Source: Secundilactobacillus silagincola (GTDB taxonomy: Bacteria; Bacillota; Bacilli; Lactobacillales; Lactobacillaceae). From it: a stretch of DNA of 64,000 bases. The translations under genes were made by a program, and so were the position numbers. The DNA lies in NCBI RefSeq assembly GCF_002583405.1, contig NZ_BCMJ01000001.1, positions 289,438-353,437 on the forward strand, given 5' to 3'. The notes beneath the pieces are model-generated. The model ran no database searches and was not told the DNA's origin. It saw nothing but the letters and a program-made list of their open reading frames with translations. Below are positions 44,301-55,374 of this stretch, piece by piece (positions within the stretch are counted from its first letter, which is position 1; every line of letters starts with the position of its first letter).

Positions 44301-46042
44301 CCTAACGTCAAAGTCTCAATCTGATTATTCGCAAAGGCATCATCACCAATATCAGTAACTGTATTAGGGATATCAACCGAACCGCTTATCTGGTTACTTG
44401 TAAAAGCATTAGTCCCAATTGTTTTAACAGCAGTGCCTAATGTCAAAGCCTTAATCTGATTATTTGCAAAGGCATCATCACCAATACCTGTAACTTTATC
44501 AGGAATATCAACTGAGCCACTTATCTGATTACTCGTAAAAGCACTGGTACCAATTGTTTGAACACTTGTACCTAGTGTCAGAGCCTTAATCTGATTATTC
44601 GCAAAAGCATCATCACCAATGCCAGTAACTTTATCAGGGATATCAACTGAGCCACTTATCTGATTATTCGCAAAAGCACTGGTACCAATTGTTTGAACAC
44701 TTGTACCCAGCGTTAATGTTTTAATTTGATTATTCGCAAAGGCACTATTACCGATATTAACCACACTAGAAGGCAAGATTAACGACGTTAATGAATCAGA
44801 TTCAAACGCCGAAGAATCAATACCTGTTAGTTGACTCACCGGGTCAATGTTAACCGTTACTAACGATTTGTTATCTTGAAAAGCACCAGCATCAATTTGT
44901 CCAATTTTAGCTGGCAATGTTAGTGTTGTTAAAAGGTTATTTTTAAAAGTGTCAATGCCAATTGTATTCACACCCGTCCCTAAATCAAGACTACTGATTT
45001 GGTTATTCTCAAACGTACCATGACCCGTAAACCAAGTACCATTACCTAGTACGACACTCGTAATCTGATTATTCGCAAAGGCATCATCACCAATGCTAGT
45101 CACCGAATTAGGTATCGTGACTGTACCCGTAATTTGATTATCCGCGAAAGCATTTTTACCAATTGACGTCACAGTATCAGGAATCACAATTTCGCCACTA
45201 ATACCGATACCTGCAAAAGCATTATCAGCAATCGCGGTAATAGCACCACCATTATAAGTAGTCGGTAAGGTAATATCCGTGGCCGACACAGCTTCTGGCG
45301 TTGTGCCACCGGCTAAGTACTTTTGTAGCTCGCCTGTATATCCTGTAATGGTGTACGTTGAGCTATTCGCATTTTGAGTGTAACTGTAATCCGTTAATTG
45401 GGTATAAGTGTTAACTCCAGTTGTTTCATCAGCCTGGGCTTCAACAACTGGTAGCCAATAGTTACCATCAGCATCTTTCTTAACATCAGCAGTTTGCGTA
45501 GCTGTTTTATCGTTAACTGTTTTAGTTTCAGACGAAGAATCTGCTGTTTTCTGATTGCTCGATGAGTCAAATTTCAATGAATGCCCATTGACATCAGTAG
45601 CGGGTTTGTTTGCATTAGATTGGCTTGAAGCGCCCGCACTAGATGAACTTGAACTACCTATACTTGATGCATCTGAAGTTCCTGACGATTGCTCTGAGCT
45701 ACTCGACTGACTGCTAGAAGTGGTACTACTTGCTTTTGATATTGAAGTATCACTACTGTTTGACGCTGATGATTGATCATTTTTTAGTTGATCCTTTTCA
45801 TCTGAGCTCGAAACTGCTGGCTGCTCAGAAGACGAAGAAACATCATTGGCTTTGGTTTCTTGAGTTGTTGTGCCTTCCCCTTCAGCCGCTGCCTGGACAC
45901 CAGTCACCGCCATGCTGAAGGTGAATCCTGTCAACAGCGTGACGGTGACTATTCCCATGCGTACCCAGCATTTTTCTATATTGCACTCAATTTGCTGATG
46001 GTGCGATTTTTTGGGTTCTTCTGATTGATTAGTGTTTCTCAT
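41396..46042 (-). CDS. BspA-like leucine-rich-repeat cell-wall adhesin, second paralogue
   Basis: 1548 aa. Same plan as its neighbour: near-identical signal region (residues about 15-52), Ser-rich stretch, one KDADGNYW...TGELQKYLAGG cap module (about 190-265), BspA-type LRR block (about 267-730), linker, seven MucBP-like repeats of 76-82 residues (about 844-1391; 'YETPDGKIQGSAQLVGTPGTPFDRYKV..WQLA..LPLIIAQ'), a Ser/Thr-rich spacer and LPQTDE plus anchor ending AHRKHEKD. Nucleotide identity with the other gene is highest at the two ends and in the promoter, pointing to duplication followed by divergence of the repeat number. AGGAG is 12 bp from the ATG, rather far. Function as adhesin is inferred from architecture. 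Confidence 0.88.
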   Translation of the reverse strand: MRNTNQSEEPKKSHHQQIECNIEKCWVRMGIVTVTLLTGFTFSMAVTGVQAAAEGEGTTTQETKANDVSSSSEQPAVSSSDEKDQLKNDQSSASNSSDTSISKASSTTSSSQSSSSEQSSGTSDASSIGSSSSSSAGASSQSNANKPATDVNGHSLKFDSSSNQKTADSSSETKTVNDKTATQTADVKKDADGNYWLPVVEAQADETTGVNTYTQLTDYSYTQNANSSTYTITGYTGELQKYLAGGTTPEAVSATDITLPTTYNGGAITAIADNAFAGIGISGEIVIPDTVTSIGKNAFADNQITGTVTIPNSVTSIGDDAFANNQITSVVLGNGTWFTGHGTFENNQISSLDLGTGVNTIGIDTFKNNLLTTLTLPAKIGQIDAGAFQDNKSLVTVNIDPVSQLTGIDSSAFESDSLTSLILPSSVVNIGNSAFANNQIKTLTLGTSVQTIGTSAFANNQISGSVDIPDKVTGIGDDAFANNQIKALTLGTSVQTIGTSAFTSNQISGSVDIPDKVTGIGDDAFANNQIKALTLGTAVKTIGTNAFTSNQISGSVDIPNTVTDIGDDAFANNQIETLTLGTGVQTIGINTFLNNKISGTVTIPDSVTELGAYAFMNNEISGVSLSDKITQINIYAFANNKLKDQLVIPDAVTNIGDSAFANNGITGLTLDNNLQTIGDDAFANNYISGKFTVLGSVYAIGENAFLNNQISELVLDKVNAGVNQTIATNAFAQNEISQVSNNSKNDSDDYLSDQKAKITVNLYATATQIENIRTAIEGAVHVTLPEVLTFTDKAGKQWQYDSQADTLTIPSGETMPTQVTFKFSSVGSASYGTNDLVINLDQEQTGPAVAATTTTIDYETPDGKIQGSAQLVGTPGTPFDRYKVQEYVPAGWQLADSVSELPLIIAQDTNRTVVIPLVIASSGPAVAATTTTVNYETPDGTVQGSAQLVGTPGTPFDRYKVQEYVPAGWQLADSVSELPLIIAQDTNQTVIIPLVAKTTASSGPAVAATTTTIDYETPDGKIQGSVQLVGTPGTPFDRYKVQEYVPAGWQLAVLVSELPLIIAQDTNQTVIIPLVTASSGPAVAATTTTIDYETPDSKIQGSAQLVGTPGTPFDRYQVQEYVPAGWQLAIPVSELPLIIAQDTNQTVIIPLVAKTTASSGPAVAATTTTVNYETPDGKIKGSAQLVGTPGTPFDRYQVQEYVPDGWQLAVSVSELPLIIAQGTNQTVVVPLAAQTGTETGPAVEATTTTVKYETPDGVTRGYITLIGEPGYSFGQDEIMAHKPADWQLAVPVDELPKLVSQTGNQTIVIPLAAQTKTEIGPVVEATTTTVDYETPDGTVQGSAQLIGTPGTPFDRYQVLAYVPAGWQLAIPISELPLIIAQATNQTVVIPLVAQDDTGTPPAQPAQPENGNGGGSTTTTGQSNGQVPTDPEQPNSSTDNGGAVTPHTRPSISTSDSQAGQVSAGEQSSLTAATGLHEDSNSGRAVEIERTVQTARLTTSKHQTGSSKAQLPQLPQTDETTPTQPTLIGGLLLSILGWFGLAHRKHEKD

Positions 46043-46190
46043 TTAACTGTGATGCTCCTTGTTTAATGTCTGATTATCCAGTTATTACGACCATCCATTA
46101 GTTCTGATGGATACTTAGATTACTATACCACTCCTGTTTTCACATACCATACCAATTAACCAATTTATAAAACTTGTTTCACAAGCTTAA
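46043..46190 (-). promoter_or_regulatory. Promoter and leader of the second adhesin
   Basis: Contains the same -10-like TATAGT and CCATC/GATGG hairpin (46091-46110) as the other paralogue; the duplication therefore included the control region. Confidence 0.5.
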
Positions 46191-46205
46191 CAACGAGCAC
46201 CAAAA

Positions 46206-46239
46206 AAGGCACCAACCAGTATAAACTGGTTGATGCCTT
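46206..46239 (-). terminator. rpsF-ssb-rpsR terminator
   Basis: AAGGCACCAACCAGT pairs with ACTGGTTGATGCCTT (one mismatch, 4-nt loop), followed on the - strand by TTTTTTG. Confidence 0.85.
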
Positions 46240-46252
46240 CTCACTCACTATA

Positions 46253-46489
46253 TTAGTCAGCAACAACGAATGGCATTAAGCCCATGATCCGTGCACGCTT
46301 GATAGCGATGGTTAACTTACGTTGGTTCTTGGCACTAGTGCCAGTAACCCGACGTGGCAAAATCTTACCGCGTTCTGAAACGAAACGTTCCAATAAGTTA
46401 GTATCTTTGTAATCGATGTATTCGATGTGGTTTGCGGCGATGAAGTCGACTTTACGACGACGACGGCCACCTCTTCTTTGTTGAGCCAT
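46253..46489 (-). CDS. rpsR: 30S ribosomal protein S18
   Basis: 78 aa. [75 protein letters not shown] is the complete S18 pattern. S18 binds S6 and the 16S central domain. Third gene of the rpsF-ssb-rpsR operon. 24 bp separate it from ssb; its ribosome-binding site is GGAGGG. Confidence 0.98.
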   Translation of the reverse strand: MAQQRRGGRRRRKVDFIAANHIEYIDYKDTNLLERFVSERGKILPRRVTGTSAKNQRKLTIAIKRARIMGLMPFVVAD

Positions 46490-46513
46490 GATTTTCCCTC
46501 CAATTCGATCCGT

Positions 46514-47038
46514 TTAGAACGGTAAATCATCATCGGAAATATCAATTGAATCACCATTATTTGCAAATGGGTCCGCTTGATTGTTCCCAGTATTCTGATT
46601 ATTGTTAGCCGCTCCATTGGTGTTTGGATCACCAAACGGATTAGTGTTCTGAGGAGCATTGCCAGTGGGTGCATTATGGTTACCACCGTTGTTGGCATTC
46701 CCTGCATTATTATTCGCTGAACGCGGTTCTAATAAAGCAAAGTTTTCAACAACAACTTCGGTAACGTAGACCCGTTGACCTTGCTGATTTTCGTAGTTTC
46801 TGGTTTGAATCCGGCCATCGATCCCTACTAACGCACCCTTATGAGTAAAATTAGCAAAGTTCTCAGCTGATTTCCGCCAAATAACACAGTTGATAAAGTC
46901 AGCTTCACGTTCGTTGTTTTGATTGGTAAATTGCCGATCAACAGCTAACGTAAAGTTTCCAACTGCCGCCCCGCTTGGGGTATACCGCAAATCAACATCT
47001 CTTGTCAAGCGTCCGGTAAGCACTGCCCGGTTGATCAT
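46514..47038 (-). CDS. ssb: Single-stranded DNA-binding protein
   Basis: 174 aa. OB-fold domain ([81 protein letters not shown]), then an Asn/Gly/Gln-rich flexible linker and the conserved acidic tip DISDDDLPF that recruits partner proteins. Full length for lactobacilli. It protects single-stranded DNA during replication and repair. Middle gene of the S6-SSB-S18 operon. Confidence 0.98.
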   Translation of the reverse strand: MINRAVLTGRLTRDVDLRYTPSGAAVGNFTLAVDRQFTNQNNEREADFINCVIWRKSAENFANFTHKGALVGIDGRIQTRNYENQQGQRVYVTEVVVENFALLEPRSANNNAGNANNGGNHNAPTGNAPQNTNPFGDPNTNGAANNNQNTGNNQADPFANNGDSIDISDDDLPF

Positions 47039-47073
47039 ACGACCCGCTCCTCTCAGTCATTAAATGTCAAAAA

Positions 47074-47361
47074 TTAGTCTTCACGTTTTACGATCATGTG
47101 ACGAAGAATATCGTCATTGATCTTTGAAAGACGGTCGAATTCGTTTAAAGCCTTATCGTCATTAGCGTTTAAGTTAACAACGTGGTATAAACCTTCGCTG
47201 TAACCGCCAATTTCGTATGCGAAACGAAGCTTCTTCCAGTCTTTTGAATCGATTAAATCTGCACCATTGTCAGTCAAAATCTTGTCGAAACGATCAACCA
47301 ATGCGGTCTTTGCTGCATCGTCAAGATCTGGACGAATGATGTAGGTAATTTCATACTTCAT
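47074..47361 (-). CDS. rpsF: 30S ribosomal protein S6
   Basis: 95 aa. [29 protein letters not shown] followed by '[27 protein letters not shown]' matches S6. It forms a heterodimer with S18. First gene of the operon, with AAGGAGG upstream. In many bacteria the S6:S18 complex binds the rpsF leader; the 90-nt leader here is long enough but I could not identify that motif with confidence. Confidence 0.98.
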   Translation of the reverse strand: MKYEITYIIRPDLDDAAKTALVDRFDKILTDNGADLIDSKDWKKLRFAYEIGGYSEGLYHVVNLNANDDKALNEFDRLSKINDDILRHMIVKRED

Positions 47362-47611
47362 GAAATTTGCACCTCCTTATGGACTTCAGGCCCTCTTCAT
47401 TGAGTTTTAAGAGAGCAAGGAGAGTCTTCCGAATGGATTACTCACAGAATGCTATTTTACCAAAGTTCATTCAAATATGCAATGTTATTCTGTAATCCGA
47501 TTGCCCGCAGTTAGCTACTCACCCCGCAATTCAGCTGCCGCAACCCTTAAACGATAAATTATTTTTTAAACTAACCTGACAAGAGATGGTGGTTATACTT
47601 TCTAACTACGC

Positions 47612-47641
47612 AAAAAAGAACGGCATCATTGCCGTTCTTTT
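47612..47641 (-). terminator. gyrBA terminator
   Basis: AAAAGAACGGCA, TCAT loop, TGCCGTTCTTTT, a 12-bp perfect stem 17 bp after gyrA, with T6 on the - strand. Confidence 0.9.
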
Positions 47642-47657
47642 AAATATTGCTTTTTAA

Positions 47658-50240
47658 TTATTCGTTATCGCTATCATCATTGTCACTATCAGTTGATGAA
47701 TCAGTATCATCATCCGTTGCCCGATCAACTAACCGGTCTAAGGATGTATCGCCATCGTCAGTTGACTCGTCTGAATCCGTTTCATCAGATTCATCCGCTG
47801 GCGCTTCTTTTTCAACAACCGCCATAGTAGCAACTTTTGCATCTTGATCCAGGCGAATCAGGTGAACACCTAAAGTTGCCCGACCAGTCTGAGAAACATT
47901 TTCCACACCGAACCGAATCATTACACCCTTATCGGTAATCAGCATAATGTCTTCTTCACCGGTAACGGTCGTTAAACCAGCAAGTGGACCATTCTTTTCA
48001 GTGACGTTGATGGTCTTGATACCCTTGCCACCACGACCTTTAATGGCATACTCACTAGCTGGCGTCTGTTTGCCATAGCCCTTTTCGGAGATGACGAAGA
48101 CGTTGTCATTCGGCTCTAAAATAGCTGAACCAACAACATAATCGTTTTCACGAAGACGGACACCACGAACACCTGTGGCTGAACGACCCATTGAACGAAC
48201 ATCGCTGGCCTTAAAGCTAACAGCATAGCCCGAATGCGTCCCAATAATCATGCATTGTTCATCATCAACGATGGACACGTTGATCAATTGGTCATCATCC
48301 TTCAAGCTCAAAGCCTTTAGACCGTTACTCCGAATATTAGAGAATTCGCTGACTGGTGTTCGCTTAACCGTACCGTGCAACGTGGTGAAGAACAGGTATT
48401 TCTCCTGATCCCCCGCAGCATCAGACACGTTGATAACGGCTTGAATCTTTTCACCAGCTTCAATATTCAGCAAGTTGATCACTGGAATCCCCTTAGCTGA
48501 GCGACCGTATTCAGGAATTTCGTACCCCTTCATCCGGTACACCTTACCAGCATTGGTAAAGAATAACAGCACATCATGCGTGGAAGTGGAGATCAAGTGC
48601 TCGATGAAATCATCGTCATGGATACCCATTCCTTGAATCCCACGGCCACCACGGTTTTGCGCCTTAAATTCAGACGTAGGCAACCGTTTGATGTAACCAT
48701 TGTGAGTTAGGGAAATCATCACGTTTTCTTCTTCGATCAAATCTTCGTCTTCTAGGCTTAAAACTTCACCGACCATTAATTCAGTCCGACGAGGATCCCC
48801 AAATTTATTTTGGATTTCCAGTAATTCTTCGTAAATAATGTGGTTCTGCTTTTCCTTGCTTGCCAAAATCTCTTGATATTCAGTAATTGATTTTTGCAGT
48901 TCAGAAAATTCTTTTTCAACCTTGTCACGTTCTAGACCAGTTAAACGAACGAGCCGCATGTCCAAAATGGCTTGTGCCTGTTTATCAGACAGTGGGAACC
49001 GACTAATTAACTCGTTTTTAGCAACTTCAGCCGTTTGAGAATTACGAATGATGGAAATAATTTCATCAATGTGATCAAGCGCAATCTGTAACCCTTCAAG
49101 AATATGAGCACGCGCCTTAGCTTTTTTAAGTTCAAATTCCGTCCGGCGACGAATGACTTCAAGTTGATGAGCTAGATAATACTGCAAAATCTCTTTTAAG
49201 CTCAGAACTTTAGGTGAACCGTTAACGATGGCTAACATATTAAAGCCAAATGACGTCTGCATCATGGTCATCTTGTACAGGTTATTCAAGATAACTTCAG
49301 CGCTGGCATCACGACGCACATCAACAACGATCCGCATCCCTTCACGGTCAGACTCATCGTTAACATCCGTGATCCCTTCGATTCGCTTATCTCGTGCCAG
49401 ATCAGCAATCCGTTCAATTAAGCGTGCTTTGTTGACCATGTAAGGAATTTCGGTAGCAACGATTTTTTGCTTGCCACTCTTATCTTCCTCAATCTCAACT
49501 TTTGCCCGTAAGGTAATGGTTCCCTTACCAGTTTCATAAGCTTTCCGAATACCGGATTTGCCCATGACAACACCACCGGTCGGAAAATCTGGACCAGGTA
49601 AAGCTTCCATCAGATCCGCAGTAGTGGCATCTGGATTCTTCATCAGGATATGCAGCGCACTAATTACTTCCGCCAAATTATGCGGTGGAATATTAGTCGC
49701 CATCCCAACGGCAATCCCAGAAGCACCGTTAACCAGTAAGTTAGGGAAACGTGCTGGTAATACTACGGGTTCTTTTTCAGTGCCATCGTAGTTTGGCTGA
49801 TAATCAATGGTATCTTTGTTGATATCGCGCAACATTTCCATGGCAACCTTGCTCAATTTAGCTTCGGTATACCGCATGGCAGCTGCACCATCACCATCAA
49901 CAGAACCAAAGTTACCGTGGCCGTCAACTAACATGTAACGGTAACTGAAATCTTGCGCCATCCGGACCATGGCTTCATAAATTGCAGCATCCCCATGGGG
50001 GTGAAACTTACCCATAACGTCCCCAACGATTCTGGCAGACTTCTTATATGGTTTATCAGGCGTAACGCCTAATTCACTCATCCCGTAAAGGATCCGCCGG
50101 TGAACTGGTTTTAGACCATCCCGAACATCTGGTAACGCACGAGCAACGATAACACTCATGGCGTAGTCCAAAAATGAAGTCCGCATGGTTTTCGCTAAAT
50201 CGACATCAGTGATGCGACTTGGCAGTTCTTCATTCGCCAA
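47658..50240 (-). CDS. gyrA: DNA gyrase subunit A
   Basis: 860 aa starting at TTG 50240: GGGAGG lies 9 bp upstream and the product begins with [53 protein letters not shown], so the longer frame is unlikely. Breakage-reunion domain with catalytic Tyr124 ([10 protein letters not shown]) and C-terminal beta-pinwheel with the GyrA box region 'RGGKGIKT'. The C-terminal tail is a long acidic Asp/Ser/Glu stretch. With GyrB it introduces negative supercoils. In the quinolone region [12 protein letters not shown], Ala85 and Glu89 occupy the E. coli Ser83 and Asp87 positions. It follows gyrB by 82 bp. Confidence 0.98.
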   Translation of the reverse strand: MANEELPSRITDVDLAKTMRTSFLDYAMSVIVARALPDVRDGLKPVHRRILYGMSELGVTPDKPYKKSARIVGDVMGKFHPHGDAAIYEAMVRMAQDFSYRYMLVDGHGNFGSVDGDGAAAMRYTEAKLSKVAMEMLRDINKDTIDYQPNYDGTEKEPVVLPARFPNLLVNGASGIAVGMATNIPPHNLAEVISALHILMKNPDATTADLMEALPGPDFPTGGVVMGKSGIRKAYETGKGTITLRAKVEIEEDKSGKQKIVATEIPYMVNKARLIERIADLARDKRIEGITDVNDESDREGMRIVVDVRRDASAEVILNNLYKMTMMQTSFGFNMLAIVNGSPKVLSLKEILQYYLAHQLEVIRRRTEFELKKAKARAHILEGLQIALDHIDEIISIIRNSQTAEVAKNELISRFPLSDKQAQAILDMRLVRLTGLERDKVEKEFSELQKSITEYQEILASKEKQNHIIYEELLEIQNKFGDPRRTELMVGEVLSLEDEDLIEEENVMISLTHNGYIKRLPTSEFKAQNRGGRGIQGMGIHDDDFIEHLISTSTHDVLLFFTNAGKVYRMKGYEIPEYGRSAKGIPVINLLNIEAGEKIQAVINVSDAAGDQEKYLFFTTLHGTVKRTPVSEFSNIRSNGLKALSLKDDDQLINVSIVDDEQCMIIGTHSGYAVSFKASDVRSMGRSATGVRGVRLRENDYVVGSAILEPNDNVFVISEKGYGKQTPASEYAIKGRGGKGIKTINVTEKNGPLAGLTTVTGEEDIMLITDKGVMIRFGVENVSQTGRATLGVHLIRLDQDAKVATMAVVEKEAPADESDETDSDESTDDGDTSLDRLVDRATDDDTDSSTDSDNDDSDNE

Positions 50241-50322
50241 ATTTAGTACCTCCCATAACGTATCACGGGCACTCAACTACCCGTCAATCAATGACCCCCA
50301 GTGAATTTTCAGTTAATTCAAA

Positions 50323-52281
<1,959 letters not shown>

Positions 52282-52304
52282 TCACTAATAAATCCCTAAA
52301 ACAA

Positions 52305-53423
52305 CTAATGATCAGTCTGAATTTCACCGTCACTGATCCGAAATACTTTTGGTTGGTGTATTAATTTTTGCGCCACACCACTTAAACTAGTGGTGGTTAA
52401 AAAGGTCTGAACCTTATCCTGAATCGCAGTTAACAAGTGTGTTTGACGACTGTCATCTAGTTCAGACAGCACATCATCCAGTAGTAAAACAGGATATTCA
52501 CCCGTCTGTTCGTGCATCAAATCAATTTCAGCTAACTTAACGCTAAGTGCCGTTGTCCGCTGCTGACCCTGAGAACCAAAACTCGAGACATCCTTATCAT
52601 TCACTAAGAACTTTAAGTCATCTCGATGCGGTCCGATGAGCGTCGTTCGCTGAAAAAGTTCTTTGTCACGACGCTGTTTATACAGTAATTTGAGCGCATC
52701 GTAGACGTGCTGGGTATCGAGTAGATCATCATCTTTAACACTGGTTTCATAGCGAAACGACAGTTGTTCTCGCTGCTGCGAAATCTCCTGATGAACCTGA
52801 GCTGCCCAGACTTCTAAGCGCTTCAATAACGTGACACGCGCACTGATAATCTCAGAGCCGTAAGCCGCCAGCTGATCGGACAGGACATCTAACAGCACCA
52901 TATCTGACTGTTTCTTACTGCCCAATTCCTTGAGATAACGGTTACGCTGCCTGAGAATCGTGCGGTACTGAGAGGTGTTGTATAAATACTTATGGCTCAT
53001 TTGGCCAAATTCCATGTCCATAAAACGACGCCGAACTTGCGGAGATCCTTTGACTAAATTCAAATCTTCCGGTGCAAATAAAATCACGTTTAACTGGCCG
53101 ACATAGCCCGATAATTTTGCTTGCTCCAAGTGATTCACTTTGGCCTTCTTACCATGTTTGGAAAGATCGAGCTCTAGCGGTGTCGTACCGCTATTCTTCT
53201 GCACTCGGCCAAATACCTGCGCTGTATCTGCCTGCCAACCAATCAGTTCGCGATCGTTACTGGTCCGATGACTTCGCGCCAAAGCCAAAAAGTAGATGGC
53301 TTCTAGCAAATTCGTCTTACCCTGTGCGTTTTCGCCAATCAAGACGTTAACACCCGGCCCAAACGAGACGGTTAAATCTTGATAGTTGCGAAAATGATGC
53401 AACTTTAATTCTTCTAATCTCAT
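52305..53423 (-). CDS. recF: DNA replication and repair protein RecF
   Basis: 372 aa. SMC-like ATPase with Walker [15 protein letters not shown], the N-terminal [17 protein letters not shown], signature '[19 protein letters not shown]' and Walker B '[22 protein letters not shown]'. It helps load RecA at gapped DNA with RecO and RecR. Starts 4 bp after rlbA, so the two are co-translated. Normal length. Confidence 0.97.
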   Translation of the reverse strand: MRLEELKLHHFRNYQDLTVSFGPGVNVLIGENAQGKTNLLEAIYFLALARSHRTSNDRELIGWQADTAQVFGRVQKNSGTTPLELDLSKHGKKAKVNHLEQAKLSGYVGQLNVILFAPEDLNLVKGSPQVRRRFMDMEFGQMSHKYLYNTSQYRTILRQRNRYLKELGSKKQSDMVLLDVLSDQLAAYGSEIISARVTLLKRLEVWAAQVHQEISQQREQLSFRYETSVKDDDLLDTQHVYDALKLLYKQRRDKELFQRTTLIGPHRDDLKFLVNDKDVSSFGSQGQQRTTALSVKLAEIDLMHEQTGEYPVLLLDDVLSELDDSRQTHLLTAIQDKVQTFLTTTSLSGVAQKLIHQPKVFRISDGEIQTDH

Positions 53424-53427
53424 AAGC

Positions 53428-53655
53428 TTATTCAGCCTGTTTTAAGCGAATAAAAAACAGCCCAACGTCTTTGACATCGACCGTATCTCCTGGATATAGT
53501 TTTCGTCCGCGCCGATTATCCGGCTCATCATTCACATCAACCGCATGTTCCTTCAAATACCACTTTGCTTGACCACCTGAACTAACGATTGCTTCTTCTT
53601 TCAGCAACTGGCCCAAGGTGATAAAGGGTGGTTCAATGAAAACTTCCTTTTTCAC
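53428..53655 (-). CDS. rlbA: S4-domain RNA-binding protein RlbA (YaaA)
   Basis: 75 aa from GTG 53655, preceded by AAGGTGG; the upstream ATG at 53673 would add six residues and overlap that site. S4-like pattern '[49 protein letters not shown]' is that of YaaA/RlbA, a small RNA-binding protein linked to the ribosome. It is always found between dnaN and recF in Firmicutes. The alternative start cannot be fully excluded. Confidence 0.93.
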   Translation of the reverse strand: MKKEVFIEPPFITLGQLLKEEAIVSSGGQAKWYLKEHAVDVNDEPDNRRGRKLYPGDTVDVKDVGLFFIRLKQAE

Positions 53656-53930
53656 GGCTTCACCCACCTTCATTTTCTCTTATAATTATACGCTTTTTAG
53701 GGGTAAAAGTATAGTTTCAGTTTCATTTACAGCCATTTAAGCGATTTTCGATATTCATAAGGTATTTTGCCATAATTCGGTTAAAAACGCTTAGAGCTTA
53801 AAAATGACGTTTTGTAACGGAATTGGTAAAAATTAGCTCATTTTTGAAAAAAATAACTAACGAACCAATTTATGACCCAAAATTTCCTAAAAATCGTCAC
53901 TAAAATCAGCTAACGAAACGTTGGTAACAA
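53656..53930. other. dnaN-rlbA gap
   Basis: About 275 bp of AT-rich DNA with several ACGTTTT- and AACGAA-like direct short repeats but no box cluster, frame or hairpin I can name. It must hold the promoter for rlbA-recF-gyrBA. Confidence 0.5.
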
Positions 53931-53969
53931 AAAAACGCCGATTCAGTTTCGAACTGAGTCGACGTTTTT
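53931..53969 (-). terminator. dnaN terminator
   Basis: AAAAACGCCGATTCAGTT pairs with AACTGAGTCGACGTTTTT (G-T pairs allowed, 3-nt loop), 15 bp after dnaN, with a T7 tract on the - strand. Confidence 0.85.
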
Positions 53970-53984
53970 GCTTATTGATTTAAT

Positions 53985-55124
53985 TTAAAAAGTTCTAACT
54001 GGTGTAATCAGCTGAATAAAGTTCTCTTTGTCTTCAGTTGGTACCAGCGTAAACGGCCGCAACGGTGACGTGAAGGAAATGGTGATCACCGCAGCGCCAA
54101 ATGAACGCAAGGCATCTTTCATGTAGTCGGGGTTAAAGGAAATCTCAAGTTCTTCCCCGGTCATTTCGCTAGGTGTCAAGGCTTCTTCAACGTTACCAAC
54201 ATCAGGCGAGTTACCAAAAATCTTTGCTTGGCTGTTGGCTGGATCAAGGGTCAACTTTACTACGTTGTTCCGCGATTCATGTGACAGCAACGATGCACGT
54301 TCAATAGCCGAGAGCAACCCCTTAGCATCAAATTCAGCACTAGTGGTCGATTCATTAGGGATCAGCCGTGAAGTATCTGGATAGTTGCCTTCCAACAAAC
54401 GTGAATAAAACATGGTGTCACCAATGGTAAATAGGACTTGGTTTTCGGACAGCCGCATTTCAACGTCAGGATTATCATCGCCAAGCATTCTGGCGAGTTC
54501 CGTTAAACTCTTACCAGGAATAATAACGTCATAGGTACCTGAGGCAGCGGATGGCAATTCAATCTTACGTTGACTTAGCCGGTGACTATCAGTAGCAACG
54601 GCTAACAGCTGATTATCAACTAACGTAAAGTGGACACCGGTTAAAATTGGTCGGCTTTCTTGATTTGAAACGGCAATAACGGTTTGATTGATCAGTTCGC
54701 GGAAAACATCGCCAGTTAGTGTAATCGCATCGCTGGCATCAATTTCTGGCAAATGAGGATAGTTATTAGCATCTAAGCCGTTAATAGTAAATGATGCAGA
54801 TCCTGAAGTGATCTCTGTTTGGAAGCCTTCAGTAACGTCTAACGTTAAGTTATCTTCGGGTAATCGTTTAACAATGTCGCTGAAAAAACGTGCGGGCAAC
54901 ACAATGGCACCTGGGCTTTGAATGGCCAGCTGATTATCCGGATTATCTGAATGAATCAACGTTTCGATAGAAATATCAGCATCTGAACCAGTCAGTGTTA
55001 AACCAGAATCGTCAGCAACTAACTTTAAACCAGTCAAGATTGGAATAGTGGTTTTTGAAGAAATGGCGCGTTGCACATTATTGAGTTCTTTGATGAACGC
55101 TGCACGATTAATTGTAAATTTCAT
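53985..55124 (-). CDS. dnaN: DNA polymerase III beta subunit (sliding clamp)
   Basis: 379 aa, three clamp domains. MKFTINRAAFIKELNNVQRAISSKTTIPILTGLKL, 'IVLPARFFSDIVKRLPED', 'TGVHFTLVDNQLLAVATDSHRLSQRKIEL' and the C-terminal 'LITPVRTF' are standard. It forms the dimeric ring that tethers polymerase to DNA. AAGGAG precedes the ATG. It follows dnaA after a 250-bp gap that is part of oriC. Confidence 0.98.
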   Translation of the reverse strand: MKFTINRAAFIKELNNVQRAISSKTTIPILTGLKLVADDSGLTLTGSDADISIETLIHSDNPDNQLAIQSPGAIVLPARFFSDIVKRLPEDNLTLDVTEGFQTEITSGSASFTINGLDANNYPHLPEIDASDAITLTGDVFRELINQTVIAVSNQESRPILTGVHFTLVDNQLLAVATDSHRLSQRKIELPSAASGTYDVIIPGKSLTELARMLGDDNPDVEMRLSENQVLFTIGDTMFYSRLLEGNYPDTSRLIPNESTTSAEFDAKGLLSAIERASLLSHESRNNVVKLTLDPANSQAKIFGNSPDVGNVEEALTPSEMTGEELEISFNPDYMKDALRSFGAAVITISFTSPLRPFTLVPTEDKENFIQLITPVRTF

Positions 55125-55140
55125 GTTTGGGACTCCTTAT

Positions 55141-55270
55141 AATCCATAATATAAATAAAAGAATAGTAATAGTAGGGCAGTGGATACTGTGGATAAGTTT
55201 AAGAAACACTCGTAAACTGTAAGTTATGCACATGTGGATAACTTGTGCATAACTTTTTGAGTTTTCCACA
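55141..55270. other. oriC: oriC downstream half: DnaA boxes, DnaA-trios and unwinding region
   Basis: Boxes: TTATCCACA reversed at 55188 and 55233, TTATGCACA at 55224 and reversed at 55244, TTTTCCACA at 55262. Next to the 55188 box a short GC-rich spacer is followed by AATAGTAATAGTAG (55162-55175), which on the complementary strand is a run of 3'-GAT/AAT DnaA-trios, and by AT-rich DNA (55141-55161). This is the arrangement of the basal unwinding system in B. subtilis. Confidence 0.85.
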
Positions 55271-55315
55271 TCTTTCTTTTTGAAGTCTTATCTATCATAG
55301 CCTATTCGAATGAGT

Positions 55316-55363
55316 AAAAAAAGTAGCCGACTTGAACTTTGGGTCAAATCGATTACTTTTTTT
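55316..55363 (-). terminator. dnaA terminator
   Basis: AAAAAGTAGCCGACTTGA pairs with TCAAATCGATTACTTTTT with a few G-T pairs or mismatches, just after the dnaA stop, with T7 on the - strand. Confidence 0.75.
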
Positions 55364-55374
55364 GCTGACTCGGA

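Noticed and set aside
36500-45250. CRISPR-like regularly spaced repeats
   Set aside because: The regularity comes from in-frame leucine-rich repeats of the two adhesins; spacing is about 69 bp with degenerate units and there are no cas genes.
47362-47460. S6:S18-binding leader motif before rpsF
   Set aside because: A leader of suitable length exists, but I could not fold the expected stem with its conserved loop, so it is not listed.
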